14,084 nt of DNA from Lachnospiraceae bacterium (GTDB taxonomy: Bacteria > Bacillota > Clostridia > Lachnospirales > Lachnospiraceae). A program made the translations under genes and the position numbers. Location of the stretch: the NCBI GenBank assembly GCA_024699395.1, contig JAILPU010000123.1:1-14084 (forward strand), written 5' to 3'. How positions within the stretch are numbered: position 1 is the stretch's first letter; each line of letters begins with the position of its first letter. This document shows positions 1 through 7,579 of this stretch, piece after piece. A model generated the notes under the pieces. It was not told the DNA's origin. It worked only from the letters and a program-made list of their open reading frames with translations, and did no database searches.

Positions 1-865
1 TTTCTTTTACCTTAATCTTTACTTTGTCAATAAGGGTCTTAATATCCGTAGCTGTGGCCTTATTATCATTTACGATAAGACCGCAATGCTTGGGACTGAC
101 CGTAGCTCCTCCCAATCTTTCTCCGGCAAGACCGCTTTTCATAATAAGCTCTCCCGCAAAATAACCTTCGGGTCTTTTAAAGGTACTTCCGGCAGAAGGG
201 TATTCCAAGGGCTGCTTGTCCCTTCTTCTCTTATTGAAATCATCCATCAAAGCCTTTATCTCGTCCCTGTTACCGGGTTCAAGACTAAACTCTGCTTCCA
301 CCACTATAAAATCCCTGTTTTTTACGGCGCTGGTTCTGTATCCGAACTCCATTGTCTCGTTGTCTATCTCAAGGAGTTCTCCGTCATAGGACATACAGGT
401 GACTTTTTTGATAACCTGTTTCATCTCACCGCCGTAGGCTCCGGCGTTCATGCACACCGCGCCTCCCACACATCCGGGGATACCTGCGGCAAATTCCATA
501 CCCTTTAATCCGGCTTCGCAGGCTTTTCTTGATACAAGGGTTAATCTGGCACCGGCTTCGGCCTTTATGGTATTGCCCGATACCTCTATCCTGCTAATTT
601 TATCGGACAGATTTAATATAACACCACTTACACCCTTATCGGATACCAGTATATTGCTCCCGTTTCCCATTACAAAAAAGGGAATGCCGACGGCTTTTAA
701 ATATCCCAGCACCTTTTTTAACTGCTGTGCATCTTCTATCTCCACAAAACAGTCCGCCGGTCCCCCCACCTTAAAGGTGGTATGACGGCTTAAGGGCTCA
801 TTCAATAACAGATTACTTTCAGGCACCAGAGATTTCAGTGCTTCATAAACGGCATTAGATAACAT
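1..865 (-). CDS. murB: UDP-N-acetylenolpyruvoylglucosamine reductase MurB (3' end outside window)
   Basis: MurB is the cytosolic FAD enzyme that reduces UDP-GlcNAc-enolpyruvate to UDP-MurNAc with NADPH, the second committed step of peptidoglycan precursor synthesis. I translated 288 residues from the ATG at 865; the protein leaves the window before its last roughly 15-20 residues. Visible family motifs: the FAD-binding segment GNGSNILVSDKG (68-79), GIPGCVGGAVCMNAGAYGGE (128-147), the catalytic Arg in FGYRTSAVK (R177) and the proton-donor Ser in SAGSTFKRP (S227). The conserved C-terminal Glu lies beyond the edge. The form is the shorter type II MurB usual in Firmicutes. A GAGAAGG ribosome binding site sits about 8 bases before the ATG, and the start is only 18 bases after the glucokinase stop, so it is the distal visible gene of the uvrC-hprK-glk operon. 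rapZ and whiA would be the expected next genes, inferred from the family neighbourhood only. Confidence 0.95.
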   Translation of the reverse strand, partial: MLSNAVYEALKSLVPESNLLLNEPLSRHTTFKVGGPADCFVEIEDAQQLKKVLGYLKAVGIPFFVMGNGSNILVSDKGVSGVILNLSDKISRIEVSGNTIKAEAGARLTLVSRKACEAGLKGMEFAAGIPGCVGGAVCMNAGAYGGEMKQVIKKVTCMSYDGELLEIDNETMEFGYRTSAVKNRDFIVVEAEFSLEPGNRDEIKALMDDFNKRRRDKQPLEYPSAGSTFKRPEGYFAGELIMKSGLAGERLGGATVSPKHCGLIVNDNKATATDIKTLIDKVKIKVKE

Positions 866-883
866 TTGGTCTACCTTCTCGAT

Positions 884-1828
884 CTATTTGTTGAGTATAA
901 GACCTGCCGCACCTATGATACCTGCGTCATTTCCCAGAGTCGCGAGGGCGAATTTGGTATTGCGGCATGCGTTGATGGTATTCTTTTTAAACTCATCAAC
1001 CACATAATCGAGAAGAACACTGCCTGCCTTTGAAACTCCTCCTCCGATAACAAATATCTCGGGATTGATTACGCTTGCAAGACTTCCCAAACCTTTTCCC
1101 AGGATGCGACCAAACTCGGTAGCCACTTCCTTACATACCGCATCGTTATTTTTAACTCCGTCAAATACGGTCTTTGCGGATATATCATCTTTTCTCAAAA
1201 CCGAAGGAGCATCGTCCTTGGCAAGTCTTCTCTTGGCAAGTCTTACAATACCTGTAGCGGAGGCATACATCTCAAGACAACCCTTAAGACCGCAACCGCA
1301 GCTTTCTGTCTCATCGGGATTTACACAGATATGGCCGATCTCTCCACCTGCTCCTGTTGCTCCCGCAAGGATATTTCCGTCTATAATAATTCCGCCGCCT
1401 ACGCCTGTTCCGAGAGTTACCATGCACACGCTGGTATATCCCTTTGCACCGCCGGCCCACATCTCACCGTAGCCTGCAACATTGGCATCGTTGGCAACAA
1501 CTGTTTTCAAACCACCCATAAGGTCGGAAAGTTCTTTTCTGATATCCTTTTCAACCCAGCCGAGATTGGCTGCATTTCCCACAAGCTTTCCTTCACTGTC
1601 GATGGCTCCGGGAACGCCAACACCAACACCTTCAATATCTTCGCTTGTAAGGCCTTCCTCCTCCATCTTTTTCTTCAATGAAGCTGCTATATCGGGAAGA
1701 ATCTTTTCCCCGTTATTATCCTTGGTTGTAACAATATCCCACTTTGATACAAGAGTTCCGTCCTTTTCAAAAAGGCCCATCTTTACTGTGGTTCCGCCTA
1801 TATCAACACCAAATGCATACTTTTTCAT
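884..1828 (-). CDS. glk: ROK-family glucokinase
   Basis: A 314-residue ROK-fold sugar kinase, most likely the ATP-dependent glucokinase that makes glucose-6-phosphate in the cytosol. The N-terminus shows the phosphate-binding loop FGVDIGGTTVK (6-16), then GVGVGVPGAID (67-77), the catalytic-base motif VANDANVAG with D114, the second nucleotide loop VTLGTGVGGG (137-146), and the ROK zinc site made of H166 plus C177, C179 and C184 in GEIGH...CGCGLKGCLE. Length matches the family. The start has a GGAGG site about 5 bases upstream, and the gene begins 11 bases after the hprK stop, so translational coupling is likely. Placement between hprK and murB ties glucose phosphorylation to the HPr-kinase carbon-sensing gene. 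ROK kinases can prefer other hexoses (for example N-acetylmannosamine), so the substrate is inferred; there is no N-terminal helix-turn-helix, which argues against a ROK repressor. Confidence 0.93.
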   Translation of the reverse strand: MKKYAFGVDIGGTTVKMGLFEKDGTLVSKWDIVTTKDNNGEKILPDIAASLKKKMEEEGLTSEDIEGVGVGVPGAIDSEGKLVGNAANLGWVEKDIRKELSDLMGGLKTVVANDANVAGYGEMWAGGAKGYTSVCMVTLGTGVGGGIIIDGNILAGATGAGGEIGHICVNPDETESCGCGLKGCLEMYASATGIVRLAKRRLAKDDAPSVLRKDDISAKTVFDGVKNNDAVCKEVATEFGRILGKGLGSLASVINPEIFVIGGGVSKAGSVLLDYVVDEFKKNTINACRNTKFALATLGNDAGIIGAAGLILNK

Positions 1829-1839
1829 AATGTCCTCCG

Positions 1840-2769
1840 TTAATCCTGTTTTTTATTAAAATTAGCCTGCACTCTCTCGTAGAGTACCTTTGCTGCATTA
1901 TAGCCCATCTTCTTCTGTCTGTGATTAACCGCCGCAGACTCGCAAATAACCGCAAGGTTTCTTCCGGGACGGATGGGAAGGGTATGGCACACTACCTTGT
2001 TGCCAAGATATTCCGTGTAATTATCCTCAAGGCCTATTCTGTCGTATTCCTTTTCCTTGTCCCATTCCTCAAGTCTGATAACAAGGTCTATCTGCTGGGT
2101 ATCCTTTACGCTTGAAGCACCGAAAAGCGCCTTCACGTCCACGATACCTATACCTCTTAACTCAATAAAATGCTTGGTAACTTCGGGAGCGGAGCCGATA
2201 AGAGTATCATCACTTACCTTTCGTATCTCAACGGCATCATCCGTAACAAGACGGTGTCCTCTCTTTATAAGTTCCAGCGCTGCTTCGGATTTACCGATTC
2301 CGCTCTCACCTGTGATAAGAACTCCCTCACCGTAAACATCCACCAGTACTCCGTGCACGGAAATGCAGGGTGCCAGCTTAACATTCAGCCATCTGATTAT
2401 CTCCGCTTCAAAGCTGGATGTGGTTTTCTTGGTACCCAGAATAGGGGTATTGTATTTTACAGCCGTCTCGGTGAAAATCTCGTCGGGAATCATTTCACGG
2501 CAAAATACCACCGCAGGGATGTTATAGGAAAAGAACTTGTCATATACTTCTCTTTTGGCTTCATCAGACAATGTTGCCATATAAGAATATTCCACGAATC
2601 CTATAATCTGGATTCTGGTGGGATCAAAATGCTGGAAATATCCGGTCATCTGAAGCGCCGGTCTGTTGATATCGGGAAGAGTAAGCTCAACATGAGTGAC
2701 ATCCACATCCGGAGTCAGATTGGTAAGCTTCATTTTCTCTATCACCTGTGTAAGTGGTACTCCTGCCAT
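1840..2769 (-). CDS. hprK: HPr kinase/phosphorylase
   Basis: Bifunctional cytosolic enzyme that phosphorylates the PTS protein HPr on Ser46 in response to glycolytic intermediates, and dephosphorylates it when phosphate is high; it is the sensor of carbon catabolite repression in Firmicutes. The 309-residue protein has the expected two parts: an N-terminal domain (about 1-130) and a C-terminal kinase domain with the catalytic His in SVHGVLVDVYG (H139), the Walker A loop GESGIGKS (154-161), the paired aspartates in VTDDAVE (177-178), and the HprK signature LRGIGIVDVKALFG (204-217). Length is normal. The start is preceded by GAGGA about 5 bases before the ATG. It lies 81 bases downstream of uvrC and 11 bases upstream of the glucokinase gene. 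No cre-like operator was recognised nearby. Confidence 0.97.
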   Translation of the reverse strand: MAGVPLTQVIEKMKLTNLTPDVDVTHVELTLPDINRPALQMTGYFQHFDPTRIQIIGFVEYSYMATLSDEAKREVYDKFFSYNIPAVVFCREMIPDEIFTETAVKYNTPILGTKKTTSSFEAEIIRWLNVKLAPCISVHGVLVDVYGEGVLITGESGIGKSEAALELIKRGHRLVTDDAVEIRKVSDDTLIGSAPEVTKHFIELRGIGIVDVKALFGASSVKDTQQIDLVIRLEEWDKEKEYDRIGLEDNYTEYLGNKVVCHTLPIRPGRNLAVICESAAVNHRQKKMGYNAAKVLYERVQANFNKKQD

Positions 2770-2850
2770 ATTATCCTCTTTTCCGCGCCTTATGCGCTTG
2801 CTTTAAACAACATTTTATCACAAGGATTTTTCCTTTTAAAGATAAATATA

Positions 2851-4692
2851 TCATTCCGAGAAGAAGGTTACTATAGCCTCAGCACATCTTTGGTCAATCT
2901 TACCGATGGCCGAAAGCTCCTCAAGGGACGCTTTTTTTATCTCATCTATGGAGCCGAAGGCCTTCATAAGAGCCTTTCTTCTTGCGGGTCCCACTCCCGG
3001 AATGTCGTCCAGAACCGACTTTACCTGACTCTTTTGTCTTAAAGATCTGTGATATTCTATGGCAAATCTGTGGGCCTCATCCTGAATCCTGGTTACCAGC
3101 TTAAAGCCCTCACTCCCGGTGTTTATGGGAACTTCCACATTGTTGTAATAAATTCCCCTTGTTCTGTGATTATCATCCTTCACCATTCCGCAGACGGGAA
3201 TGGAGAGTTTTAGTTCATTCAAAACTTCAAGAGCGATATTCACCTGACCTCTTCCGCCGTCCATAAGTATAAGATCCGGGAGTCTGGAAAATCCCCCTTC
3301 GCATTCGGGATTTTGGTTTTCTTCAATACCTCTTTTAAGTCTTCTGGTAAGCACCTCTTTCATGGAAGCGTAATCATCCGCTCCCGAAACTGTTTTTATC
3401 TTAAATTTCCTGTAATCGCTTCTCTTGGGTCTTCCCTTTTCAAATACCACCATAGAACCCACATTTTCAAAACCGCTGGTATTTGATATGTCAAAAGCTT
3501 CCATTCTGTCGGCACATTCAAGTCCCAAAAGCTCGCATATTTCACTGACGGCACCTGTGGTCCTGGCCTCTTCTCTCTTTATTTTCTCCCTGTCCAAACT
3601 AAGGATTACTTTGGCATTTGCCTCGGCCATAAGAATAAGTTTTTCCTTTTTCCCGATTTTGGGAGTGGTCACATTTACCTTTGCACTTCTTTTGTCGGAA
3701 AGCCAGTTCTCTATTACTTCTCTGTCCTCGGGCTCGTACTGCACAAGAAGCTCTCCCGGGATAAAGGAGGTGCCCCCGTAAAACTGTTTTATAAAATCCC
3801 CCATAAGTTCGGAGCATTTATCAGGTGACACATTAGTCATATAATAATGCTCACGCCCCAGAATCTTTCCGTCCCTTTCAAAAAATACCACCACAACCGC
3901 TTCGTGGCCTTCTGCGTACAATGCGATAATATCCTTATCCTCTTTGCCGGAATCGGTTATCTTCTGTTTTTGGGCAACACTTTTTACACTGTTGTAAAGA
4001 TCTCTGTATCTCGCCGCCTCCTCAAATTCCATCTCATCGGAGGCTTTCTTCATCTTGTCGTACAACTCTTCAGTTATGGCTTTATGTTTTCCATTCAAAA
4101 AATCAAGAGTTTTTCCCACAGCCTCGTTATATGTTTCTTTGGTTACTGCCCCTACACAGGGAGCGGAACATTTCCCTATATGCTGGTTAAGGCAGGACCT
4201 CTTCTCAAGTTTTTGTGAAGAAACAGCCCTGTTACAGGTTCTCAAGCCGAAGACCCTGTTTAAAAGATCGATGGTATCCTTCACGGCCTGGGAAGAACTG
4301 TAGGGGCCGAAATACCTGGCGTTGTCCTTTTTAACATTTCTTGTAATCAGTAGCCTTGGAAATTCCTCATTGACAGTCACTTTAATGAAGGGATAGGTTT
4401 TATCATCCCTCAAAAGTGTGTTGTACTTGGGGAGATGCTCCTTAATAAGATTGTTTTCAAGGACTAAAGCCTCCAACTCCGTGTCGGTTACTATATATTC
4501 AAAATACGCGATCTGCCGCACCATCTGATCTATGAAAACACCACGGCCGATATTTTCACGAAAATAAGACCTTACCCTGTTGTAGAGATTCTTGGCCTTT
4601 CCCACATAGAGTATGACATCATCTTTGTCGTGCATTATATATACCCCGGGACAGTGGGGCAACTTTTTTAATTCCCGGTCAAAATCAAACAT
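2851..4692 (-). CDS. uvrC: Excinuclease ABC subunit UvrC
   Basis: The dual-incision nuclease of nucleotide excision repair, recruited by UvrB to damaged DNA. The 613-residue protein shows the full domain order: the N-terminal GIY-YIG nuclease (about 12-95, GVYIMH...LYVGKAKNL) for the 3' cut; four cysteines at 153, 167, 175 and 179 with the spacing of the known UvrC iron-sulfur site; the UVR helix pair that binds UvrB (about 204-239); the RNase H-like nuclease for the 5' cut (about 370-545, including FDISNTSG and LILMDGGRGQVN); and a C-terminal double helix-hairpin-helix (about 555-613, DDIPGVGPARRKAL). A GAGGG site lies just before the ATG. The gene follows ftsH by 79 bases that contain a hairpin but no convincing promoter, and precedes hprK; this clustering is common in Clostridia. 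Confidence 0.97.
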   Translation of the reverse strand: MFDFDRELKKLPHCPGVYIMHDKDDVILYVGKAKNLYNRVRSYFRENIGRGVFIDQMVRQIAYFEYIVTDTELEALVLENNLIKEHLPKYNTLLRDDKTYPFIKVTVNEEFPRLLITRNVKKDNARYFGPYSSSQAVKDTIDLLNRVFGLRTCNRAVSSQKLEKRSCLNQHIGKCSAPCVGAVTKETYNEAVGKTLDFLNGKHKAITEELYDKMKKASDEMEFEEAARYRDLYNSVKSVAQKQKITDSGKEDKDIIALYAEGHEAVVVVFFERDGKILGREHYYMTNVSPDKCSELMGDFIKQFYGGTSFIPGELLVQYEPEDREVIENWLSDKRSAKVNVTTPKIGKKEKLILMAEANAKVILSLDREKIKREEARTTGAVSEICELLGLECADRMEAFDISNTSGFENVGSMVVFEKGRPKRSDYRKFKIKTVSGADDYASMKEVLTRRLKRGIEENQNPECEGGFSRLPDLILMDGGRGQVNIALEVLNELKLSIPVCGMVKDDNHRTRGIYYNNVEVPINTGSEGFKLVTRIQDEAHRFAIEYHRSLRQKSQVKSVLDDIPGVGPARRKALMKAFGSIDEIKKASLEELSAIGKIDQRCAEAIVTFFSE

Positions 4693-4716
4693 TTTTCCCT
4701 CGGCTTTTTCTTATAC

Positions 4717-4742
4717 AAAAGCTGCCACTAACGTGACAGCTT
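4717..4742 (-). terminator. Hairpin between ftsH and uvrC, possible weak terminator or attenuator
   Basis: On the minus strand the sequence folds as a 10-bp stem (AAGCTGTCAC with GTGGCAGCTT, one G-U wobble) around a GTTA loop, followed by only four Ts and then GTAT. The wobble is tolerated only in the minus-strand RNA, which fits transcription from ftsH toward uvrC. The short U-tract suggests partial termination. No promoter was found in the remaining bases before uvrC, so some read-through from ftsH is expected. Confidence 0.5.
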
Positions 4743-4771
4743 CTGTTTATTTGTTGCTTTCTTTACTGTTT

Positions 4772-7390
4772 TTATAAAGTACCTTTTGAAAATCTTCCCA
4801 CAGGCTTGGGCGTGTCCCCGGCGTTATTTGAGTCATCGGCATTGTTCGAATTGTCGTTGTTGTTAGCACCGTCTTGGTTATTCGAATTGTCGGCGCTTCC
4901 TGTGTTCGTGGCGATGTCGACGTTTCCTGCCTTGTCTATGCTGTTCGCGTTGTCTGTGTTCGCAGAATTGTCGGCATTGTTCGCATCGCCGGTATTGTTT
5001 GCAACGTTACCGCTCATTTCACCAACACCTGTATTATTTCCAAACCCGAACGTACTATCTGGTCCGTTTGTATTACCGTTGTCTACCCCGTTCGAAGTGT
5101 CAAAACTGTTCATGGAACCGGTATTTTGGGCCATATCGTTACCGTTCATATTACCGAATCCGCTTGAACTGCCGGCATTATTACCATTCCCGAAATTATT
5201 GGTGTATCCGGAATTACTCATATTACTTCCATTGCCTGCGTCGGCATTATTAACTGTGCCTCCCGGATTAAATGCAGTATCGGAATTGTTCGTGGCACCG
5301 TCGTTACCTGCGTTGTTCGCATTATTCGTGGCACCGGCGTTACCTGCGTTGTTCGCATTATTCATGGCACCGTCGTTACCTGCGTTGTTCGCATTATTCA
5401 TGGCACCGGCGTTACCTGCGTTATATGCATTATTCATGGCGCCGTCATTACCTGCATTATTTGCGTCGCCGGTACTCTCAGTTTTTTTCTCTTCCTCAGG
5501 CTCAGGCAAACCCTTCTCTTTCCTGAAGATAGCCATAAACTCCTTGCCGGTTATGGTTTCCTTCTCGATAAGGAAATCCGCAAGCTTGTCCATAAGCTCT
5601 CTGTTTTCTCTTAAAAGACCAAGGGCTTCCTCGTAACAGCCCTTTATGATGGATACAACCTCGTCGTCTATCTCGGCGGCAGTCTTATCGGAACAGGTTA
5701 ACTCCGTTCTTCCCTCAAGATACTGGCTCTCCACAGTGGCAAGACCCACAAGACCGAATCTGTCACTCATTCCGTAACGGGTTATCATATTTCTTGCAAT
5801 GGCTGTAGCCTTCTCAATATCATTGGCCGCTCCCGTGGTAACCGTATCGAATACAATCTCCTCAGCGGCACGACCGCCCACAAGGCCTACCATCATATCG
5901 TGGAGCTCAGCCTTGGAGTTAAGATATTTTTCCTCCTCGGGCACCTGCATTACATAACCCAATGCTCCCATTGTCCTGGGAACAATAGTGATTTTCTGCA
6001 CAGGCTCGGAATTTTTCTGAAGGGCACTTATAAGGGCATGACCCACCTCGTGGTAGGATACAATCTTACGCTCCTCTTTGCTCATAATGCGGTCCTTCTT
6101 TTCTTTTCCCACAAGAACCACCTCAACAGCAGAGAAAAGATCCTTCTGGCTCACATATTCGCGGCCTTCTTTGACCGCATTGATAGCGGCTTCATTTATC
6201 ATATTGGCAAGATCGGAACCCACGGCGCCGCTGGTAGCAAGAGCAATGGCATCCAGATCCACCGATTCATCCATCTTGACGTCCTTGGCATGAACCTTAA
6301 GTATCTCAACTCTTCCCTTAAGATCCGGCTTATCAACTATGATACGTCTGTCAAAACGACCGGGACGAAGAAGGGCCTTATCAAGAATCTCAGGTCTGTT
6401 GGTGGCTCCCAAAATAAGAATACCCTTTGAAGTATCAAAACCATCCATCTCGGAAAGAAGCTGGTTAAGGGTCTGCTCACGCTCCTCATTGCCCACGCCG
6501 TATTTGTTGTCTCTGCTTCGTCCGATGGCGTCTATCTCATCGATAAAAATGATACAGGGGGCGTTTTTATTGGCCTCCTTAAAGAGGTCTCTCACACGGG
6601 ACGCACCCACACCCACATAAAGCTCTATAAAATCAGAACCGGTCAATGAGAAAAAGGGCACATGAGCCTCACCGGCCACTGCTTTTGCAAGGAGTGTCTT
6701 ACCTGTTCCGGGAGGTCCCACAAGAAGGGCACCCTTGGGAAGCTTGGCACCTATCTTGGAATACTTTTGGGGATTATGAAGGAAATCCACAACCTCCACC
6801 AAGGATTCCTTGGCCTCGTCTTCACCTGCAACATCCTTAAAAGTAACTCCCGTCTCCTTCTGAACATATACCTTGGCGTTACTTTTTCCAACGCCCATGG
6901 GTCCGCCGGAGCCGCTCATTTTTCTGAAAAGCATGGAGCCCAATCCCCAGACAATGGCAATGGGAAGAATTATTGTTATAAGGATCTCCATCCAGAAGCT
7001 GTTGGACACTATTCTCTTGGCCACCACATCATGTTCCACCAGCTTGGCCAAAAGATCCTCATCCTCTATCATCTTGGTTGTATATGCTTTGGAAGTCGCC
7101 TGGGCTCCGAAATTGTAGATACTAAAGGCATTATAATTGTCCTTCTCCTCGTCCTCTTTCAAGGTGTATCGTATCTCGGATGAATCGTACCTTATCTCCA
7201 CCTCTTTGACATTGCCCTTGTCAAGTTCCTTCAAAAAATCGGTATAGGGCTTCTCGGTAAAACCGCCGGCATTACCGGTAACCGTGGAGTAAAGCGAATA
7301 CATAACAAAGATTCCCATAATACAGACAAAAAACAGGAGAAAATAGTTGGGTTTCGGCTGTTTATTGTTGTTATTTCTGTTATTATCCAT
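4772..7390 (-). CDS. ftsH: ATP-dependent zinc metalloprotease FtsH with a long Asn-rich C-terminal extension
   Basis: Membrane-anchored AAA+ protease that degrades misfolded membrane proteins and unstable regulators. Visible order: an Asn-rich cytosolic N-tip (1-15), a membrane segment (about 16-34), an extracytoplasmic domain (about 35-132), a second membrane segment (about 133-153), then the AAA module with Walker A GPPGTGKT (225-232), Walker B IIFIDEIDAIG (280-290) and the second region of homology ending RPGRFDR. The M41 protease follows, with zinc motif HEVGH (447-451) and a third ligand in AANDIEKAT (D524). The conserved core ends near 630. FtsH is usually about 600-700 residues; this one has 872. 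Residues 631-872 are low-complexity N/G/A/D/S sequence, with five 12-residue repeats at 643-702. The ribosome binding site is GAGGAAA. The tail stays open and in frame to TAA, so it appears to be translated rather than a read-through artefact; its role is unknown. Confidence 0.97.
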   Translation of the reverse strand: MDNNRNNNNKQPKPNYFLLFFVCIMGIFVMYSLYSTVTGNAGGFTEKPYTDFLKELDKGNVKEVEIRYDSSEIRYTLKEDEEKDNYNAFSIYNFGAQATSKAYTTKMIEDEDLLAKLVEHDVVAKRIVSNSFWMEILITIILPIAIVWGLGSMLFRKMSGSGGPMGVGKSNAKVYVQKETGVTFKDVAGEDEAKESLVEVVDFLHNPQKYSKIGAKLPKGALLVGPPGTGKTLLAKAVAGEAHVPFFSLTGSDFIELYVGVGASRVRDLFKEANKNAPCIIFIDEIDAIGRSRDNKYGVGNEEREQTLNQLLSEMDGFDTSKGILILGATNRPEILDKALLRPGRFDRRIIVDKPDLKGRVEILKVHAKDVKMDESVDLDAIALATSGAVGSDLANMINEAAINAVKEGREYVSQKDLFSAVEVVLVGKEKKDRIMSKEERKIVSYHEVGHALISALQKNSEPVQKITIVPRTMGALGYVMQVPEEEKYLNSKAELHDMMVGLVGGRAAEEIVFDTVTTGAANDIEKATAIARNMITRYGMSDRFGLVGLATVESQYLEGRTELTCSDKTAAEIDDEVVSIIKGCYEEALGLLRENRELMDKLADFLIEKETITGKEFMAIFRKEKGLPEPEEEKKTESTGDANNAGNDGAMNNAYNAGNAGAMNNANNAGNDGAMNNANNAGNAGATNNANNAGNDGATNNSDTAFNPGGTVNNADAGNGSNMSNSGYTNNFGNGNNAGSSSGFGNMNGNDMAQNTGSMNSFDTSNGVDNGNTNGPDSTFGFGNNTGVGEMSGNVANNTGDANNADNSANTDNANSIDKAGNVDIATNTGSADNSNNQDGANNNDNSNNADDSNNAGDTPKPVGRFSKGTL
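5285..5464 (-). repeat. Five in-frame 36-bp tandem repeats in the ftsH tail
   Basis: Five consecutive copies of a 36-base unit encode the 12-residue consensus ANNAGN(D/A)GA(M/T)NN (FtsH residues 643-702). Position 7 of the unit alternates Asp-Ala-Asp-Ala-Asp, so the array also has a 72-base (24-residue) higher-order period, which suggests growth by duplication of a two-unit block. One copy has Tyr in place of the second residue. All copies keep the reading frame. Confidence 0.9.
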
Positions 7391-7433
7391 TGAACTTTTC
7401 CTCTTTAATCTGATAGTAAGTTATACTTTTAAC

Positions 7434-7439
7434 ATTATA
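7434..7439 (-). promoter_or_regulatory. Probable ftsH promoter -10 element
   Basis: A perfect minus-strand TATAAT lies 44 bases upstream of the ftsH ATG. No good -35 hexamer is present at 16-18 bases; the best placed is TATGAA. Phased A-tracts lie just upstream (7466-7493) and could substitute as an UP-like element. The start site would be near 7427. Confidence 0.5.
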
Positions 7440-7465
7440 TTACAAAAAATAAAGATTTCATACTT

Positions 7466-7493
7466 AAAAATCCTTAAAAAATCCTAAAAAAAA
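7466..7493. other. Phased A-tracts between divergent ftsH and DUF1846 promoters
   Basis: Three plus-strand A-runs of 5, 6 and 8 bases at 7466-7470, 7476-7481 and 7486-7493 are centred about 10.5-11 bases apart, each separated by a short TCCT-type spacer. This spacing matches the DNA helical repeat and predicts intrinsic bending. They sit roughly 27-54 bases upstream of the ftsH -10 and just upstream of the DUF1846 -35. Confidence 0.6.
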
Positions 7494-7505
7494 TCGCGAA
7501 AATCA

Positions 7506-7534
7506 TTGAATTTTTAATGGCTATTTGTTATTAT
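7506..7534 (+). promoter_or_regulatory. Sigma-A-type promoter of the DUF1846 gene
   Basis: TTGAAT (7506-7511), a 17-base spacer and TATTAT (7529-7534) match the vegetative promoter consensus at 4/6 and 5/6 positions. Transcription would begin near 7541, giving a leader of about 39 bases before the ATG at 7580. This excludes the earlier in-frame ATG at 7517, which would lie upstream of the start site. Confidence 0.65.
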
Positions 7535-7579
7535 TCTTATGTTTTTTTGATAATTCTACGTGATTGGGAAGGTTTCAAA

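Noticed and set aside
2170..3042. 290-codon plus-strand open frame across hprK and uvrC
   Set aside because: Antisense to two firmly identified genes and without any family resemblance.
4806..5636. Long plus-strand open frame with Leu/Ala/Pro repeats opposite the ftsH tail
   Set aside because: It is the antisense shadow of the in-frame ftsH repeats; no ribosome binding site or promoter, and the ftsH frame has full family support on the other strand.
7517..7579. Earlier in-frame start for the DUF1846 protein
   Set aside because: The codons overlap the predicted -10 element and lack a ribosome binding site; 7580 has GGGAAGG upstream.
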